Part shown: piece after piece, positions 46,308 through 57,100 of the stretch
How the letters are laid out: each line of letters begins with the position of its first letter
Numbering within the stretch: the stretch's first letter is position 1
Assembly: GCA_947494925.1 (NCBI GenBank)
Contig: CANLWS010000008.1
Span: forward strand, 1-64,000
Origin: an uncultured Alteromonadaceae bacterium
GTDB lineage: Bacteria > Pseudomonadota > Gammaproteobacteria > Enterobacterales > Alteromonadaceae
Reading direction: 5' to 3'
Length of the DNA: 64,000 nucleotides
Position numbers and translations under genes: made by a program
Notes under the pieces: model-generated
The model's input: the letters and a program-made list of their open reading frames with translations, nothing else
Database searches by the model: none
What the model was told of the DNA's origin: nothing

Positions 46308-49235
46308 TCAGTTATTCTCGAAAGAGAATAAACCTATATAACCAGAGCGGGTGGTAGGAGGAATGCTCGGTTCACGACCAATCTCCTGATAGTTCTTGAT
46401 CATGTAGTTGTTACCAAACTTACCAATGACTTCAAAGGAACGTTGACGCCAAACATAGCAATTTTCAACGGATACATCGCAAAAGTTTAGGTATTGATTG
46501 TCATTTGAGTCGTAATAATAAGTCGCATTGTATTCATTATCCTCAAGTATCCAGCTAAAAATGTTGACACTTGAAGTTGTGCTGGAACCAAAAAATGAGC
46601 TTGATTGTTCGCCGACGCCACCATCATTGAAGTTTAACCCGAACAAATCATCGATATTGACGTCAAACAATGCATTCTGAGAATTTGCATACTTTCCAGC
46701 ATTATTATCGAGAGTGAAAGTGCTGTCTTTCGTTACCAAATACGAATGTCCAGCACCTGTGATAGCGTCACCATTGCGCACTTGATAAGACCATACGGGA
46801 ATACCTTCGAATGAGCTAATCCCCTGATAAGAGATCGTGTAACCTTCAAGATAATCGAGTACTAATGTGTTATCAGTCACGGACCACAGACCGCTTCGCT
46901 CATCAGTAAAGTCAGCTATTTCTTCGTTAAAAGTACCATCTTCATTTAACGAGAACAACGAAGAGATTCGCTGATAATCTGAGTCTACAGGACCTTCATC
47001 TCCTTCATTCATCCGTAAACTCTCAAGGTAGTATTGACCCGGATTAATGTTTAAAGGTGAGGTTTTATAAACGCGCATAGAATCGTATTCAATGGTATGA
47101 ACACTATTATCCAAACAATCTGAATCCTCAAATTGGCCGGTGCTTTTACGCATAAATACATCATATTCCGGCGTAGCGTAAAGATGGCGAAATTGCATTG
47201 TAGTCGCATCAAAATCTTCAAACGAGGCAACATTAGAGCCGCAATACTTCTGATTTGATACAAACAACCTAAACGTCTCTGTAAAATCTACATCAAGTGA
47301 CGATTCAGATCTTTGCCAGGAAAGTTCGGTTTTTATGATGCCCGCCCGCAAATAGTGTCCCTGACTATTGGGATTGAGATACAGTACGTTTGAATCAAAG
47401 GGTCTTGATTGCGTTACACTTTTCTGAAAAAGCGTGTTACCTGCAGTAATTGTATCGGGCGCGGAAGTCAGCGCCTCGTTGTTAAATATGTCATCAAATG
47501 CTGCATAATATTCGGCCGGAAATTGCTCACGCCAATTTGATAACGCCTCTCTCATCTCGAAAGGAGATGCCATTAGGTCGTTTACCGATGAAAAGGAATC
47601 AGGCAATTCAATGCTGTTGCTCTGATAAACAAGTGATGCTGCAACAGCAGCCTGCAATTGGTATGTCGTGACCAACTCAACTCGCAAAGCGGTCAGATCA
47701 GAAAGTTCATCAATGGCGTTAGACTCGCTAATAACCTTAAGTAACTCAAACTCAGCCGTCGTCAAATCGCTAAGGTTTAGTCCATCAACAATTAGCTCTG
47801 AGTTGGCTTGCTCCAAGAGCGACTTAATATCAGTAAAATAGGCTTTATACGTGTATTCAACAGATGGGTGCGCAACACTTGCAGAAACAAGGTTCAAGGG
47901 ACTTGATGTGTCTACAATAACTTCATATTGACCCGCGCTATCAATGGTCGTTGAAACGCTGTTATTAGCATAGGAAACAGTTATCTCCTGACCTTCGAGG
48001 TTGTGCCCCAACACTTCGCCTCGCAATCTCATACCCGGGTAAACTATCACATTAATAAAACCCGAGGTGCTATCCCCATGACTATCCTCAATGGTATAAC
48101 CAAACAGATCTTCACCATTATAATCGGGGTTAGGTTGGTAGGTGACAATGTTGTTGGTCAATGTCGCCGTCCCGTTAAGAGGTGTGCTGACCGAAGTGAC
48201 TCTGATTGGATCACCAGTCACGTCTGAGTCGTTAGCTATTACGTTAATTTCTAACGCAACATTCTCCAAGGCAGTAACTGAATCATCCTGCGCAACGGGG
48301 AAAGTATTGATCACGTCAATGGTGATTGAGGCCGTTGCCGTCTCACCGAAATTGTCCACGACCGTATAACTAAAACTGTCTGACCCTGCATATCCGTCTT
48401 CAGGTGTATAAGTTAAGCTATCGCCTACGAGTTCAACATCACCGTTGTTGGGCAGTGTAGTGCCTGAAATAGAAAGGGTATCGCCAATCGCATCAACATC
48501 ATTTAACAAAGGCTCGATTGTAACGATGGTGTTTTGTTGCGTATTTGCAGTATCTGCCGTTGCGATAGGAACAATGTTATTCACGGCTACCGCTACACTT
48601 GCCGTCGCTTCATCACCCAATGCATCTCTAACGGTATACGCAAACGCGTCTTGGCCAACAAACCCAGGTGTAGGTACGTAGGTGACCACGTTGTTCAGCA
48701 ACGCTACTTGGCCATTTGAAGGTGCTGTCAGTTCGGCTATCACCATCGTATGCTGAGCCGCTGAACTATCATTTGTTAGTGGTTCAAATGATACTGACTG
48801 GCTTTGTAACGTGACTATCGCATCGTTTTCAGCAGCAGGAGGCCGGTTATTTATAGTCACAGTGACGATCGCCGAATCTGTCGCGTTGTTTCCGTCAGAC
48901 AGGGTGTAGGAAAAAGTGTCGCTGCCTATAAAGTTGGTATTGGGCGTATATTGGATTTGGTTATCTACTATCACAACTTGACCCGCAGTCGGCTCACTTG
49001 TTGAACTGATAGTAAGCGAGTCACCGTCGCTATCGGTGTCATTGGCAATTATGTCAAACGTAGTGGTTTCATTCACGAATAATTCGAAAGTGTCATCATT
49101 GGCAACGGGAGAATTGTTAGCTGGAGGTGGAGCCGTCCCACCATTTGATGATGAGCCTGTGCTTCCACCACTCCCACCACCACAAGCCGAAAGGATAATT
49201 ACGATCGCGAAAATAGAAAAGAATTTATGATACAT
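46308..49235 (-). CDS. Large lipoprotein with tandem cadherin-like (VCBS/Ig) repeats
   Basis: A 975-residue lipoprotein: a signal peptide with lipobox ILSAC and a Gly/Ser linker. From about residue 40 to 400 there are four complete cadherin-like repeats of about 85-90 residues. Each starts P(V/A)A-DD or similar, has NDTDSDGD-like turns and ends F(S/A/G)YT(L/V/I).D...(D/T). A TonB-like carboxypeptidase or SdrD-type strand follows (RGEVLGHNLEGQEITVSY). The C-terminal 500 residues are unrecognised, with five Cys. Such proteins are usually surface adhesins or calcium-stabilised stalks. It is a lone minus-strand gene upstream of no obvious partner. Confidence 0.82.
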   Translation of the reverse strand: MYHKFFSIFAIVIILSACGGGSGGSTGSSSNGGTAPPPANNSPVANDDTFELFVNETTTFDIIANDTDSDGDSLTISSTSEPTAGQVVIVDNQIQYTPNTNFIGSDTFSYTLSDGNNATDSAIVTVTINNRPPAAENDAIVTLQSQSVSFEPLTNDSSAAQHTMVIAELTAPSNGQVALLNNVVTYVPTPGFVGQDAFAYTVRDALGDEATASVAVAVNNIVPIATADTANTQQNTIVTIEPLLNDVDAIGDTLSISGTTLPNNGDVELVGDSLTYTPEDGYAGSDSFSYTVVDNFGETATASITIDVINTFPVAQDDSVTALENVALEINVIANDSDVTGDPIRVTSVSTPLNGTATLTNNIVTYQPNPDYNGEDLFGYTIEDSHGDSTSGFINVIVYPGMRLRGEVLGHNLEGQEITVSYANNSVSTTIDSAGQYEVIVDTSSPLNLVSASVAHPSVEYTYKAYFTDIKSLLEQANSELIVDGLNLSDLTTAEFELLKVISESNAIDELSDLTALRVELVTTYQLQAAVAASLVYQSNSIELPDSFSSVNDLMASPFEMREALSNWREQFPAEYYAAFDDIFNNEALTSAPDTITAGNTLFQKSVTQSRPFDSNVLYLNPNSQGHYLRAGIIKTELSWQRSESSLDVDFTETFRLFVSNQKYCGSNVASFEDFDATTMQFRHLYATPEYDVFMRKSTGQFEDSDCLDNSVHTIEYDSMRVYKTSPLNINPGQYYLESLRMNEGDEGPVDSDYQRISSLFSLNEDGTFNEEIADFTDERSGLWSVTDNTLVLDYLEGYTISYQGISSFEGIPVWSYQVRNGDAITGAGHSYLVTKDSTFTLDNNAGKYANSQNALFDVNIDDLFGLNFNDGGVGEQSSSFFGSSTTSSVNIFSWILEDNEYNATYYYDSNDNQYLNFCDVSVENCYVWRQRSFEVIGKFGNNYMIKNYQEIGREPSIPPTTRSGYIGLFSFENN

Positions 49236-49530
49236 CTACTGCCCCTTTTTTATTAGTTTGTAGCTTCCATAGCCCCTCAATTATATTGAATGTTGAGCGC
49301 CGAATATACAAAAATTATCATGGTTCAGCCGCTGACCTTGGGCCCGCTTCAGCGCTAGTGAAAACAATAAGTGGGTGATGAAGAGAATGAAACTTATCTA
49401 AAGGTTACAATGCGCACGCAAGCTACTGATTTTTCTCACGGTTCAGTTGTTTCCGCGTTTGATTTGTTGGAAAAACTATAATATCAATCGGTAGAAGCAT
49501 GCGAAGATCTTGGTGGTAATTTCCAGATCA
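49236..49530. other. Intergenic region
   Basis: About 295 bases between the cadherin-like lipoprotein gene start and the terminator of the M3 peptidase gene. It must hold the minus-strand promoter for the lipoprotein gene. No gene, repeat or clear promoter is visible. Confidence 0.45.
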
Positions 49531-49564
49531 AAAAAAGCGCTTACTGTTGAGTAAGCGCTTTTTG
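49531..49564. terminator. Rho-independent terminator after the M3 peptidase gene
   Basis: Stem AAAAGCGCTTACT and AGTAAGCGCTTTT with a GTTG loop, with a T or A tract on both sides. It can act for the minus-strand peptidase gene that ends at 49586. Confidence 0.88.
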
Positions 49565-49585
49565 ATTTTTTCAGTAATGTGCCTT

Positions 49586-51760
49586 CTATTGAGTGACAGG
49601 GAATCCTCTGTCGCGCATTAGCGCTTCAACCTTTGCATCGCGTCCACGGAATTTGCGATAAGCTTCTTCTGGTGGCATGGCATTGCGGACCGCAAACAAG
49701 TATTTAACCAGTTTTTCACTCATTTCTTTGTCATAGAACCCCCCTGGGGATCCTGCAAATGCTTCCGCTGCATCAGATGTCAGTACTTCTGCCCACATAT
49801 AACCATAGTAACCTGACGAGTAACCCTCACCGGAGAAAATATGACCAAAGTGGGTACTGCGATGACGCATAGGTATCTGCTTTGGCATGCCCAGTGCGGC
49901 TAATTGTTCCTGCTCAAATTTTTGCGGCTCAATTAATTCAGGGTCCGTTGTGTGGTACAACAAATCCATAATGGCAGAAGCCATATACTCAGTGGTCTTG
50001 AAGCCTTCATTAAAGGTTGCCGCTTGCTTGATTTTGGCAACCAATTCAGCTGGGATAGGTTCACCCGTTTTATAGTGGACAAGATAGTTATCAATCACCT
50101 CGTCTGTGGTCAACCAGCGCTCAAGTAACTGAGATTGGAACTCAGTGTAGTCACGCACACCTGAATGGGATGTTGGATAGGCGACATTTGCGGACAGGAA
50201 GTGCAGGGCATGTCCAAATTCGTGGAAATAGGTTTCAGCATCATCCCAGGAAATAAGCGAAGGTTCTCCTTCCGCACCCTTAACGAAATTTGAGTTGTTG
50301 GAAGACAATACCGTTTGTTTTCCATCAAAGGTCGTATGGCTACGATAAGTCGTTGCCCAGGCTCCAGAACGTTTGCCCTTGCGTCCGAAGGGATCCAGGT
50401 ACCATAAACCAATATGTTCGCCACTGGTTTTATCTTTCACTTCCCATACTTTCACATCAGGATGGAAAACCGGTACCGAACCTTCTGGTACTGCCGAGAA
50501 CTCAAAGTTAAACAAACGACCTGCTACATAAAACATTGCGTCACGCAGCTTATCTAATTGCAGATACTGCTTCACCTCATCTGAATCAAGATCGTATTTG
50601 GCTTTGCGTACTTTTTCAGCGTAATAACGATAGTCCCAGGGCTCGATTGTGATCTTTGCACCTGATTCATCTGCCACTGCCTGCATATCAGCAACTTCTT
50701 CTTCCACACGGGCTAGTGCAGCAGGCCAGACTTTTTTCATTAGGTTCATGGCATTTTCTGGAGTTTGTGCCATGCGGTCCTGTAATATCCACTGGGAATA
50801 ATTGTCATGTCCCAATAGACCTACTCGCTCGTCACGGAGCGTTAAAATTTGCTTGATCAGTGTATTGTTATCGTATTCATCGCCATTGTTGCCACGATTG
50901 TAGTAAGTTCTCCAGACCTTTTCTCGTAGTTCACGTTCATCCGAATAGGTTAGGAAAGGATCCATTGAAGAACGAGAATTGGTGATGGCATACTGACCTT
51001 CTTTTCCCCTGTCTTTTGCCGCAGACGCAGCGGCTGCAATCATTGAATCGGACAAGCCGGACAACTGATCTTTGTTCAGATAAAGCACGTAATTTTCTTC
51101 ATCGGCAAGTACGTTGTTGGCAAATTTTGTATGTAAGCTTGCCAGCTCCTGGTTGATAGCTGCATAACGTGCTTTCGCTTCGCCTTTAAGCGTTGCACCG
51201 TTGCGGGCAAAACCGTTGTAGGTTAGCCAGGTCACTCGCTGTTCTTCAGGCGTCAATTTTTTCAGTTCGTTACTCTCATAGACTGCTTTTACGCGCTGAA
51301 AAAGCTTATCGTTCTGGGTGATTTTAGAGCTGAACGCAGAAATTTTGGGGACCATTTCCTTCTGGATTTCTCTGAATTCGGGGCTATTTACATTGGAACT
51401 CCAAATTCCCCAATAACGAAACACGCGACTCAGTTCATCACCGGCCCTTTCTAACATCACAATAGTGTTGGCAAACGTGGGGGCCTCAGGATTATTCGCT
51501 ATGGCTTCTACTTCCAGCAGATTTTTCTGCATGCCATATTCCAGGGCAGGCTTAAGTTGAGACAATTCCATTTTGTCGAATGCAGGCACACCACCATAGG
51601 GGCCCTGAAATTCCTGTAACAAAACATTGTTTTTTAACTCAGCAGGCAAGGTCATCACCTGTTCTGTAATGCTCGATTCGGTTTTCACACTAGTCCCAGT
51701 ACAGGCGCTCAAGCCTAATACTACAGACAAGCTGAGGATGGAAAGTAACGGTTTTTTCAT
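49586..51760 (-). CDS. M3-family peptidyl-dipeptidase lipoprotein (Dcp-like)
   Basis: A zinc oligopeptidase of 724 residues from the ATG at 51760, which has an AGGGA ribosome site. An upstream in-frame ATG at 51820 is less likely. The signal peptide ends in the lipobox LGLSAC, so the enzyme is lipid-anchored, unlike cytoplasmic Dcp. The zinc site is HEFGH in DAETYFHEFGHALHF, and the third ligand Glu is likely in DYTEFQSQ. The C-terminal HFGHIFSGEGYSSGYYGYMW carries the Tyr and Gly-rich loop of M3 enzymes. It should release dipeptides or cut short peptides outside the cytoplasm, feeding peptide use. Confidence 0.92.
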   Translation of the reverse strand: MKKPLLSILSLSVVLGLSACTGTSVKTESSITEQVMTLPAELKNNVLLQEFQGPYGGVPAFDKMELSQLKPALEYGMQKNLLEVEAIANNPEAPTFANTIVMLERAGDELSRVFRYWGIWSSNVNSPEFREIQKEMVPKISAFSSKITQNDKLFQRVKAVYESNELKKLTPEEQRVTWLTYNGFARNGATLKGEAKARYAAINQELASLHTKFANNVLADEENYVLYLNKDQLSGLSDSMIAAAASAAKDRGKEGQYAITNSRSSMDPFLTYSDERELREKVWRTYYNRGNNGDEYDNNTLIKQILTLRDERVGLLGHDNYSQWILQDRMAQTPENAMNLMKKVWPAALARVEEEVADMQAVADESGAKITIEPWDYRYYAEKVRKAKYDLDSDEVKQYLQLDKLRDAMFYVAGRLFNFEFSAVPEGSVPVFHPDVKVWEVKDKTSGEHIGLWYLDPFGRKGKRSGAWATTYRSHTTFDGKQTVLSSNNSNFVKGAEGEPSLISWDDAETYFHEFGHALHFLSANVAYPTSHSGVRDYTEFQSQLLERWLTTDEVIDNYLVHYKTGEPIPAELVAKIKQAATFNEGFKTTEYMASAIMDLLYHTTDPELIEPQKFEQEQLAALGMPKQIPMRHRSTHFGHIFSGEGYSSGYYGYMWAEVLTSDAAEAFAGSPGGFYDKEMSEKLVKYLFAVRNAMPPEEAYRKFRGRDAKVEALMRDRGFPVTQ

Positions 51761-51940
51761 AGGGTTTCCCTGTCGTAAAATTAGCGGTGTAGTCACCGCC
51801 TTATAATATTTGAAGTTCATACTAGCTGAGCAAGGTTAAAGTTCAACTCAGGTTGGCATACAGAAACGTTTTGTAATAGTTTTTAAAGCTACCATTGAGT
51901 GTGAAGTGTAAAGAATTGTGGTTGTAAAGCGGTCGGTTTT

Positions 51941-52678
51941 CTACTGCATCCAGTGGGTCAGCAGATCGGCACCACCGTAGTTATAACGCATATGTACCTG
52001 ATTATTATTCTCCAGCTTGAATTCCATGGGGATGGCGCCGAAATTGCGGAAATTAGGGTCGTTGCTTTGACTTATCAGGAGATGATATGCCGAACCTGTG
52101 CTGTTAATCTCTCCTTGATACTGATAGTTGGCAACATTACCCCAGATGTCGGAGATGATAAAGTGACTGTTCCAGGACACTTTTGTCGGCGAACGTTTGA
52201 CAAAAAGAATACTAGCTTCGACAAAACCGGTCTGGTCAATTCCATTTAATTCATAGCCTGTCATATGCCACTGACCTTCCGGGAACCAGACTTGAGGCGC
52301 TTGAACTTGTGCAGATTGATATGAAATTGCCGGGCTATTTGTGGTGGCAGTTTGGGATGGTTGGGTAGCTACATTAGTCGGGGTGTCGGTGGATTGTTGT
52401 TGCACAGACATCTCACGGTTTTGAGGTGGTGGCAACTGTGAAGCCGTTTCAAGTAATTCGGGTTGGCTTAGCTGATTTGGCAATAATCTTGGTACCAATA
52501 CCAGACCTATGCCAAATACTATTAAAATGATGGAGGGATTGGACACATTCAGTTTAATGCCAAAGCCTTCCACCTGACTGTGATTGGCTGATTCACGTTT
52601 CCCGGAAACAAATAACAACAATCCAATCACGATCAGTACACAGCCAATTCCCATGATCACATAGTCAAATACTTCCAT
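51941..52678 (-). CDS. Membrane-anchored protein, unknown function
   Basis: A 245-residue protein with two membrane helices near the N-terminus (about 5-25 and 49-66). A Gln/Pro/Thr-rich linker (about 75-130) is followed by a beta-sheet domain of about 110 residues with many Trp (QVWFPEGQWHMTGYEL). The layout suggests the last domain is in the periplasm or cytoplasm on a flexible tether. It lies upstream of the M3 gene on the same strand but about 180 bases away, so it may be a separate unit. No family is recognised. Confidence 0.65.
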   Translation of the reverse strand: MEVFDYVIMGIGCVLIVIGLLLFVSGKRESANHSQVEGFGIKLNVSNPSIILIVFGIGLVLVPRLLPNQLSQPELLETASQLPPPQNREMSVQQQSTDTPTNVATQPSQTATTNSPAISYQSAQVQAPQVWFPEGQWHMTGYELNGIDQTGFVEASILFVKRSPTKVSWNSHFIISDIWGNVANYQYQGEINSTGSAYHLLISQSNDPNFRNFGAIPMEFKLENNNQVHMRYNYGGADLLTHWMQ

Positions 52679-52827
52679 TCACTGTTCTCCCTTCTCGGCT
52701 TATTTAATAAATCACCTCTGCTTAATTATAGCCCGTCAAATCCAAGCTGCCGGGATAGCAGTGCGACTCTTTGAACTCTTATTCCCATTTCATATACACT
52801 GACAAAAGGTCAACAGTGACACGAGTG

Positions 52828-54144
52828 ATGATGAATAGCAGAGCAGAATTGTTAACACGAGAGCTGGAGCGGGTAGATGGACAACCGCTCTCAGCCGGAA
52901 TTGGTAAACACCGGAAAATGGCGAGCAGCCCTTTTGTATTTTATCGCGGCTCTGCGCAACTGTTTTATGCTGACATAGCTTCTGGTGTACTGAAGCTCCC
53001 TCAGGCGCTTAATCAACTTCCACTGACCTGTGTCATGGGCGACTGCCATACGTCGAATTTTGGTTTTTTGACCGAAGAAGGTTCCCATGGTGACACTGTG
53101 ATTTTTTCGCCAAATGATTTTGATGATGCCTGTGTCGGGCATGTCGCCTGGGATTTGATGCGCTTCACAGTCAGTCTTTTTTTGTGTGCAGAACATTGCG
53201 CCGCTCTGTCGGCCGGGAAGTACATTGAGAATGAGAACCTTGTTGGTAAGGCCTTTGTTGACAATGCTCAGGTCACCCTGGCCATTCACGCTTTTCTGTT
53301 CGGATACAGGGCAATTTGCGAACTCGGTGCCAGTGGTGTTGATCATACCTCCATACGACTTGATGATATGCAACTTCCTGCCAGCCTCAAAAAACGCTAT
53401 AACAAAGCGGTAAAACGTGCAGCGGGCGGCGAAGATTTTGAATCGAAAAGTGCGTTGGCCAAAGCAATCAATTTGTCTTCAGGCTCGCCTCGTTTGAGCC
53501 GGATTAAGGATAGACAAAAGTCAGTAAATTCACAGCTTCATTTAGACTTAAGCTGTCAATTTGCACCTTATATGGATGACGCAATTCTTGACGTTGTAGA
53601 AAGAGTAGGGGCAGGCACTGGTTCAGTTAACATGTCTCGTTATTACTTTCTTGTGGGGCCCGAAAACTACTCGGGCAGCGCTGATTTGCCCTTGTGTCAC
53701 CTGGTTGAGGTAAAACAGCAAAGAGAGGCCTCTGCGCTGCATTATTTCAGAAATATGAGTGCGATCAACCTGCTTAACCCGGCTCATCTGACTGTTGCCT
53801 GCCAGCGGCGTATGCAACACAAACCGGATCTGATATTGGATGAGGTGGAATGGCAAGATGCTCATTGGCTAGTGCGTTCTCGCCATCATGCAAAAGTCGG
53901 TATTGATCCTGAACACGTAGGATTGGGAAGGCGAAATACAGAACAAAACGGTTTTGTCGATTTTGCCCGAGCCTGCGGCAAAGCACTGGCACTTGCTCAT
54001 TGCCGGTCGGATCGACGTTCAGTGAAATTTGAACAGGCAGTTTGCGAAATACTTCCACAAGTGAATGAGGAAGTTGTTGAGCAGTCTTTTGGATATACAC
54101 AACAGGTAATACGCGATCAACACTGGCTTGCAACAGCGTTTTAG
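52828..54144 (+). CDS. DUF2252 family protein
   Basis: A protein of 438 residues from the ATG at 52828; upstream in-frame codons to 52771 look like leader. It has the DUF2252 hallmarks: KMASSPFVFYRGSAQLFYAD, the motif GDCHTSNFG, NDFDDACVGHVAWDLMR and later the Lys-containing strand VEVKQQREAS. The fold is thought to be protein-kinase-like, with GDCHxxNFG and NDFD as the catalytic-loop and metal-binding counterparts, but the reaction is not known. It is a single-gene unit with its own terminator. Confidence 0.88.
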   Translation: MMNSRAELLTRELERVDGQPLSAGIGKHRKMASSPFVFYRGSAQLFYADIASGVLKLPQALNQLPLTCVMGDCHTSNFGFLTEEGSHGDTVIFSPNDFDDACVGHVAWDLMRFTVSLFLCAEHCAALSAGKYIENENLVGKAFVDNAQVTLAIHAFLFGYRAICELGASGVDHTSIRLDDMQLPASLKKRYNKAVKRAAGGEDFESKSALAKAINLSSGSPRLSRIKDRQKSVNSQLHLDLSCQFAPYMDDAILDVVERVGAGTGSVNMSRYYFLVGPENYSGSADLPLCHLVEVKQQREASALHYFRNMSAINLLNPAHLTVACQRRMQHKPDLILDEVEWQDAHWLVRSRHHAKVGIDPEHVGLGRRNTEQNGFVDFARACGKALALAHCRSDRRSVKFEQAVCEILPQVNEEVVEQSFGYTQQVIRDQHWLATAF

Positions 54145-54150
54145 ACGTAT

Positions 54151-54179
54151 AAAAAAGGCGTCGTAAAGACGCCTTTTTA
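54151..54179. terminator. Bidirectional rho-independent terminator
   Basis: Perfect 11-bp stem AAAAAGGCGTC and GACGCCTTTTT with a GTAAA loop, between the convergent DUF2252 and permease-peptidase genes. It has T tracts on both strands. Confidence 0.9.
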
Positions 54180-54192
54180 TGCCGCTCTCAAT

Positions 54193-57100
54193 TTACAATT
54201 TGATAATGTTGTTATCGCTGTCGCGGTCAATTAACCGAACATAGGGATCGACACCAGCGTAGGCTGGCAATCTGTCCACAACAAGTTCCAACACGTTCTC
54301 GCCACTAACCAGACGATGTTTTTGCTGATATATCACTTCGTTTTCAGCAGAAAAGTCATTCGGGTCTTCACTGAACAAAACAATGTCTACCCATTCATCA
54401 AGAGGCTGCTCTGTTTCTTCGCCCTGTCCGTCCGCCTCAAATTGGGTGGCGTCTAAGGTCAAGGTCACAATAACCTGTTCATTGTTCGACGTATCTGCCT
54501 CAATGCTTTTAGCACGTAAATCGTAAATAGTGATCTGGCCAAACTTCTTATCGATAAAGAGTTGTTCGTCCTCATTGGCCTGTGCTTTTAAACTCGCAAC
54601 CAAATCCAGAGTCGTTGGGTAGCGTAGGGTGGCAAATTTGTATTCATTCAACAAATTTCGCAATGCGCGGTTTAAACGCTCTTCGCCCAACTTATCTTTG
54701 AGTGCCATCATCACCACTGAGCCCTTACGGTAATGAATATACTGTTGGTTTTCAGCTCGCATCATCGGCATTTCTTCCAATAATTCGTTGGCCCGTCCCT
54801 GTAAGTAACGATCCAGTTCGTATGTCAGGAATTTACGAATTTTCGTTTCACCATATTGACGCTCCATTACCATCAGGGCTGCATATTGGGAAAGCGATTC
54901 TGACAATACTGCACTACCCTGCACGTTGGCGGCACCAAGTTGATGGCCAAACCATTGGTGTGCCACCTCATGTGCGGTGACATAATAAACCGGATCAATT
55001 TCTTCCGGATCACGTAAGTCAGTAATAAACCCTATAGCCTCTGAGTAAGGTACAGTGTTGGCAAAACTTTGGGCAAAACGGCGGTATCCCGGAAACTCGA
55101 TGATACGCATCTGTTTGTGCTGATAGGGGCCAAATACTTCAGTAAAGTAATCTAGGGAATCACGTGTCGACTCTATCATTCTGTCCACATTCCAATGGTG
55201 TTCAGGATGATAGTAGACCTCGATATTTATCCCTTTGTATTGCTCTTTTTTGACAGCCAGTTTACCGGACATCACGTTGAAAAAGTTGACCATAGGAGCA
55301 TCCATTTCATAGCGATAGTAATTTCGTCCATCCTGTTGCCATTCTTTTTGGAGGTAGCCTGGCGCAATTGCAACCTGCTCAGCACTGGTAGAAATCGTCG
55401 CTTTAAAGTCTATTAGTTCGACACCTTTGCCAAAAAAGCTTTCAGAGTAACGACTTTCATCTTCAAGTGGATATGCGCGCCTGGGTGGCGGCAATTCACG
55501 TTTGCGCCGTTCATGGCGGTCGTTTATCTTGAAGCCTTGATTAAATCCGAAGCTCGGAAACAATTCGAAGTTGTTTAAAAACGTCCCATTTTTGACTGTT
55601 GTTGTATCTTCACCATTGTCTCTGAATCCTTTATTTTCTCGCGTAACGGTCAAGGTGCCAGAACGCTTTTCACCCGGCTGCATTGGCGTGTCGAAGGTAA
55701 ACCAAGCTGTTCGGTATTTTGCTTCCAACCTACCCAGTGAACCTCCTTCAATCTGTACATGGGCTTCCGGTGTATTAAGCGGCAGATTGACCAGGAAACG
55801 CTCAATAGGTTGCTCGGATTTATTGATGATTTCAATATCTGCACTAGCTTCTACACGCCTCTGATTCGGGAATATGTCGATGCTGGCATCCACTGCAATA
55901 ATGCTGGGAATATCATCATCTTCGTATTCAACATAGGTTTTTTCGTAATTGGCGCGCAGGTCCAGGCTTTCATCTTGGGTGAAAAAGTAGTTTGTAATGC
56001 GAGTGTTGTAGTAAATATTTGAGCCAGCACCAATAAATATCAAAAGTCCTAACGCAGCAGCCAATTGCCCACCACGTCCAGTATTGTAGCGCATCAACTG
56101 AACACGTCTGGACAAATTTAGCTGGGGTCCTCTGTGCCACAATCCGTAGCTGACAACACCAAGTACTGTTGCCAGCCCTGTCCAATAAAGCATGTACCAG
56201 GTCTGCGTTTGCAGGAACCAACCGTAGCCATTCAGATCAGAATATTGCATTTGAGGAGAGCCGGCAAAATTGAACATATTGTGTTCCAGCCCAATCTGAG
56301 TGAACACCAGAGATACAAAAAAGTACCCTACGAAAACTAGCATGCCGACATATTTATTAGGGCTCAGGGCCTGGAAGAAAAATGCCAGAATGGCAGTCAA
56401 TATCCAGGGTAGGGCGGCGAAGAAAAATAGACTGATCAAATACTGTGGAATATCGATATTGGCATAGCCGACGACAAGTTGATTGAGTATTGCGGACACC
56501 ATGCCAGTCACAAGAATGGCACTTATCACCACAATCATTGATAGCAACTTAGACGCCCAGAAAGTCAGATTTTTAACCGGCATACTGTCAACGATATCGC
56601 CAATACCAGCAGAGCGTTCCCGCCATACAATCTCGGCGCTGTAATAGGTGATCACTATGATTAACATAATGGAAAATGCACCATTAATTAGCTGCACCAT
56701 GGTTTGCGTCAATGGCCAGTTAGGGGCACCAAACAGACTTGATGGGTCGATAAATTGTGCAATCAGATTAAATGCCGAAAAAATAAGGAGTAAAGGAAAC
56801 GCCGGGCTGAAAATGACCTGACGCACTTCAAATCCGGTTCGTTTCAAAAACTGCTGCCAATTATTGATGACGTCAGATTTGTGAGTAATATTGTTGTTTT
56901 GCGGCGCGACTTCAGCAACTTCTTTTTTCTTCGATTTACCAAGACTCTTCGATTTGCTTAGTGTCAGAGGTTTAAACAAACGGCCTGCAACTAGCAGTAT
57001 AACGATACCAATTCCTGTCCACAGCAGCCGGTTCTGAACGACAATACCTTCGAATGCAACAACCTGGCTGTTCTTTTCGAACGTGGTCCAGTATCGGGTG

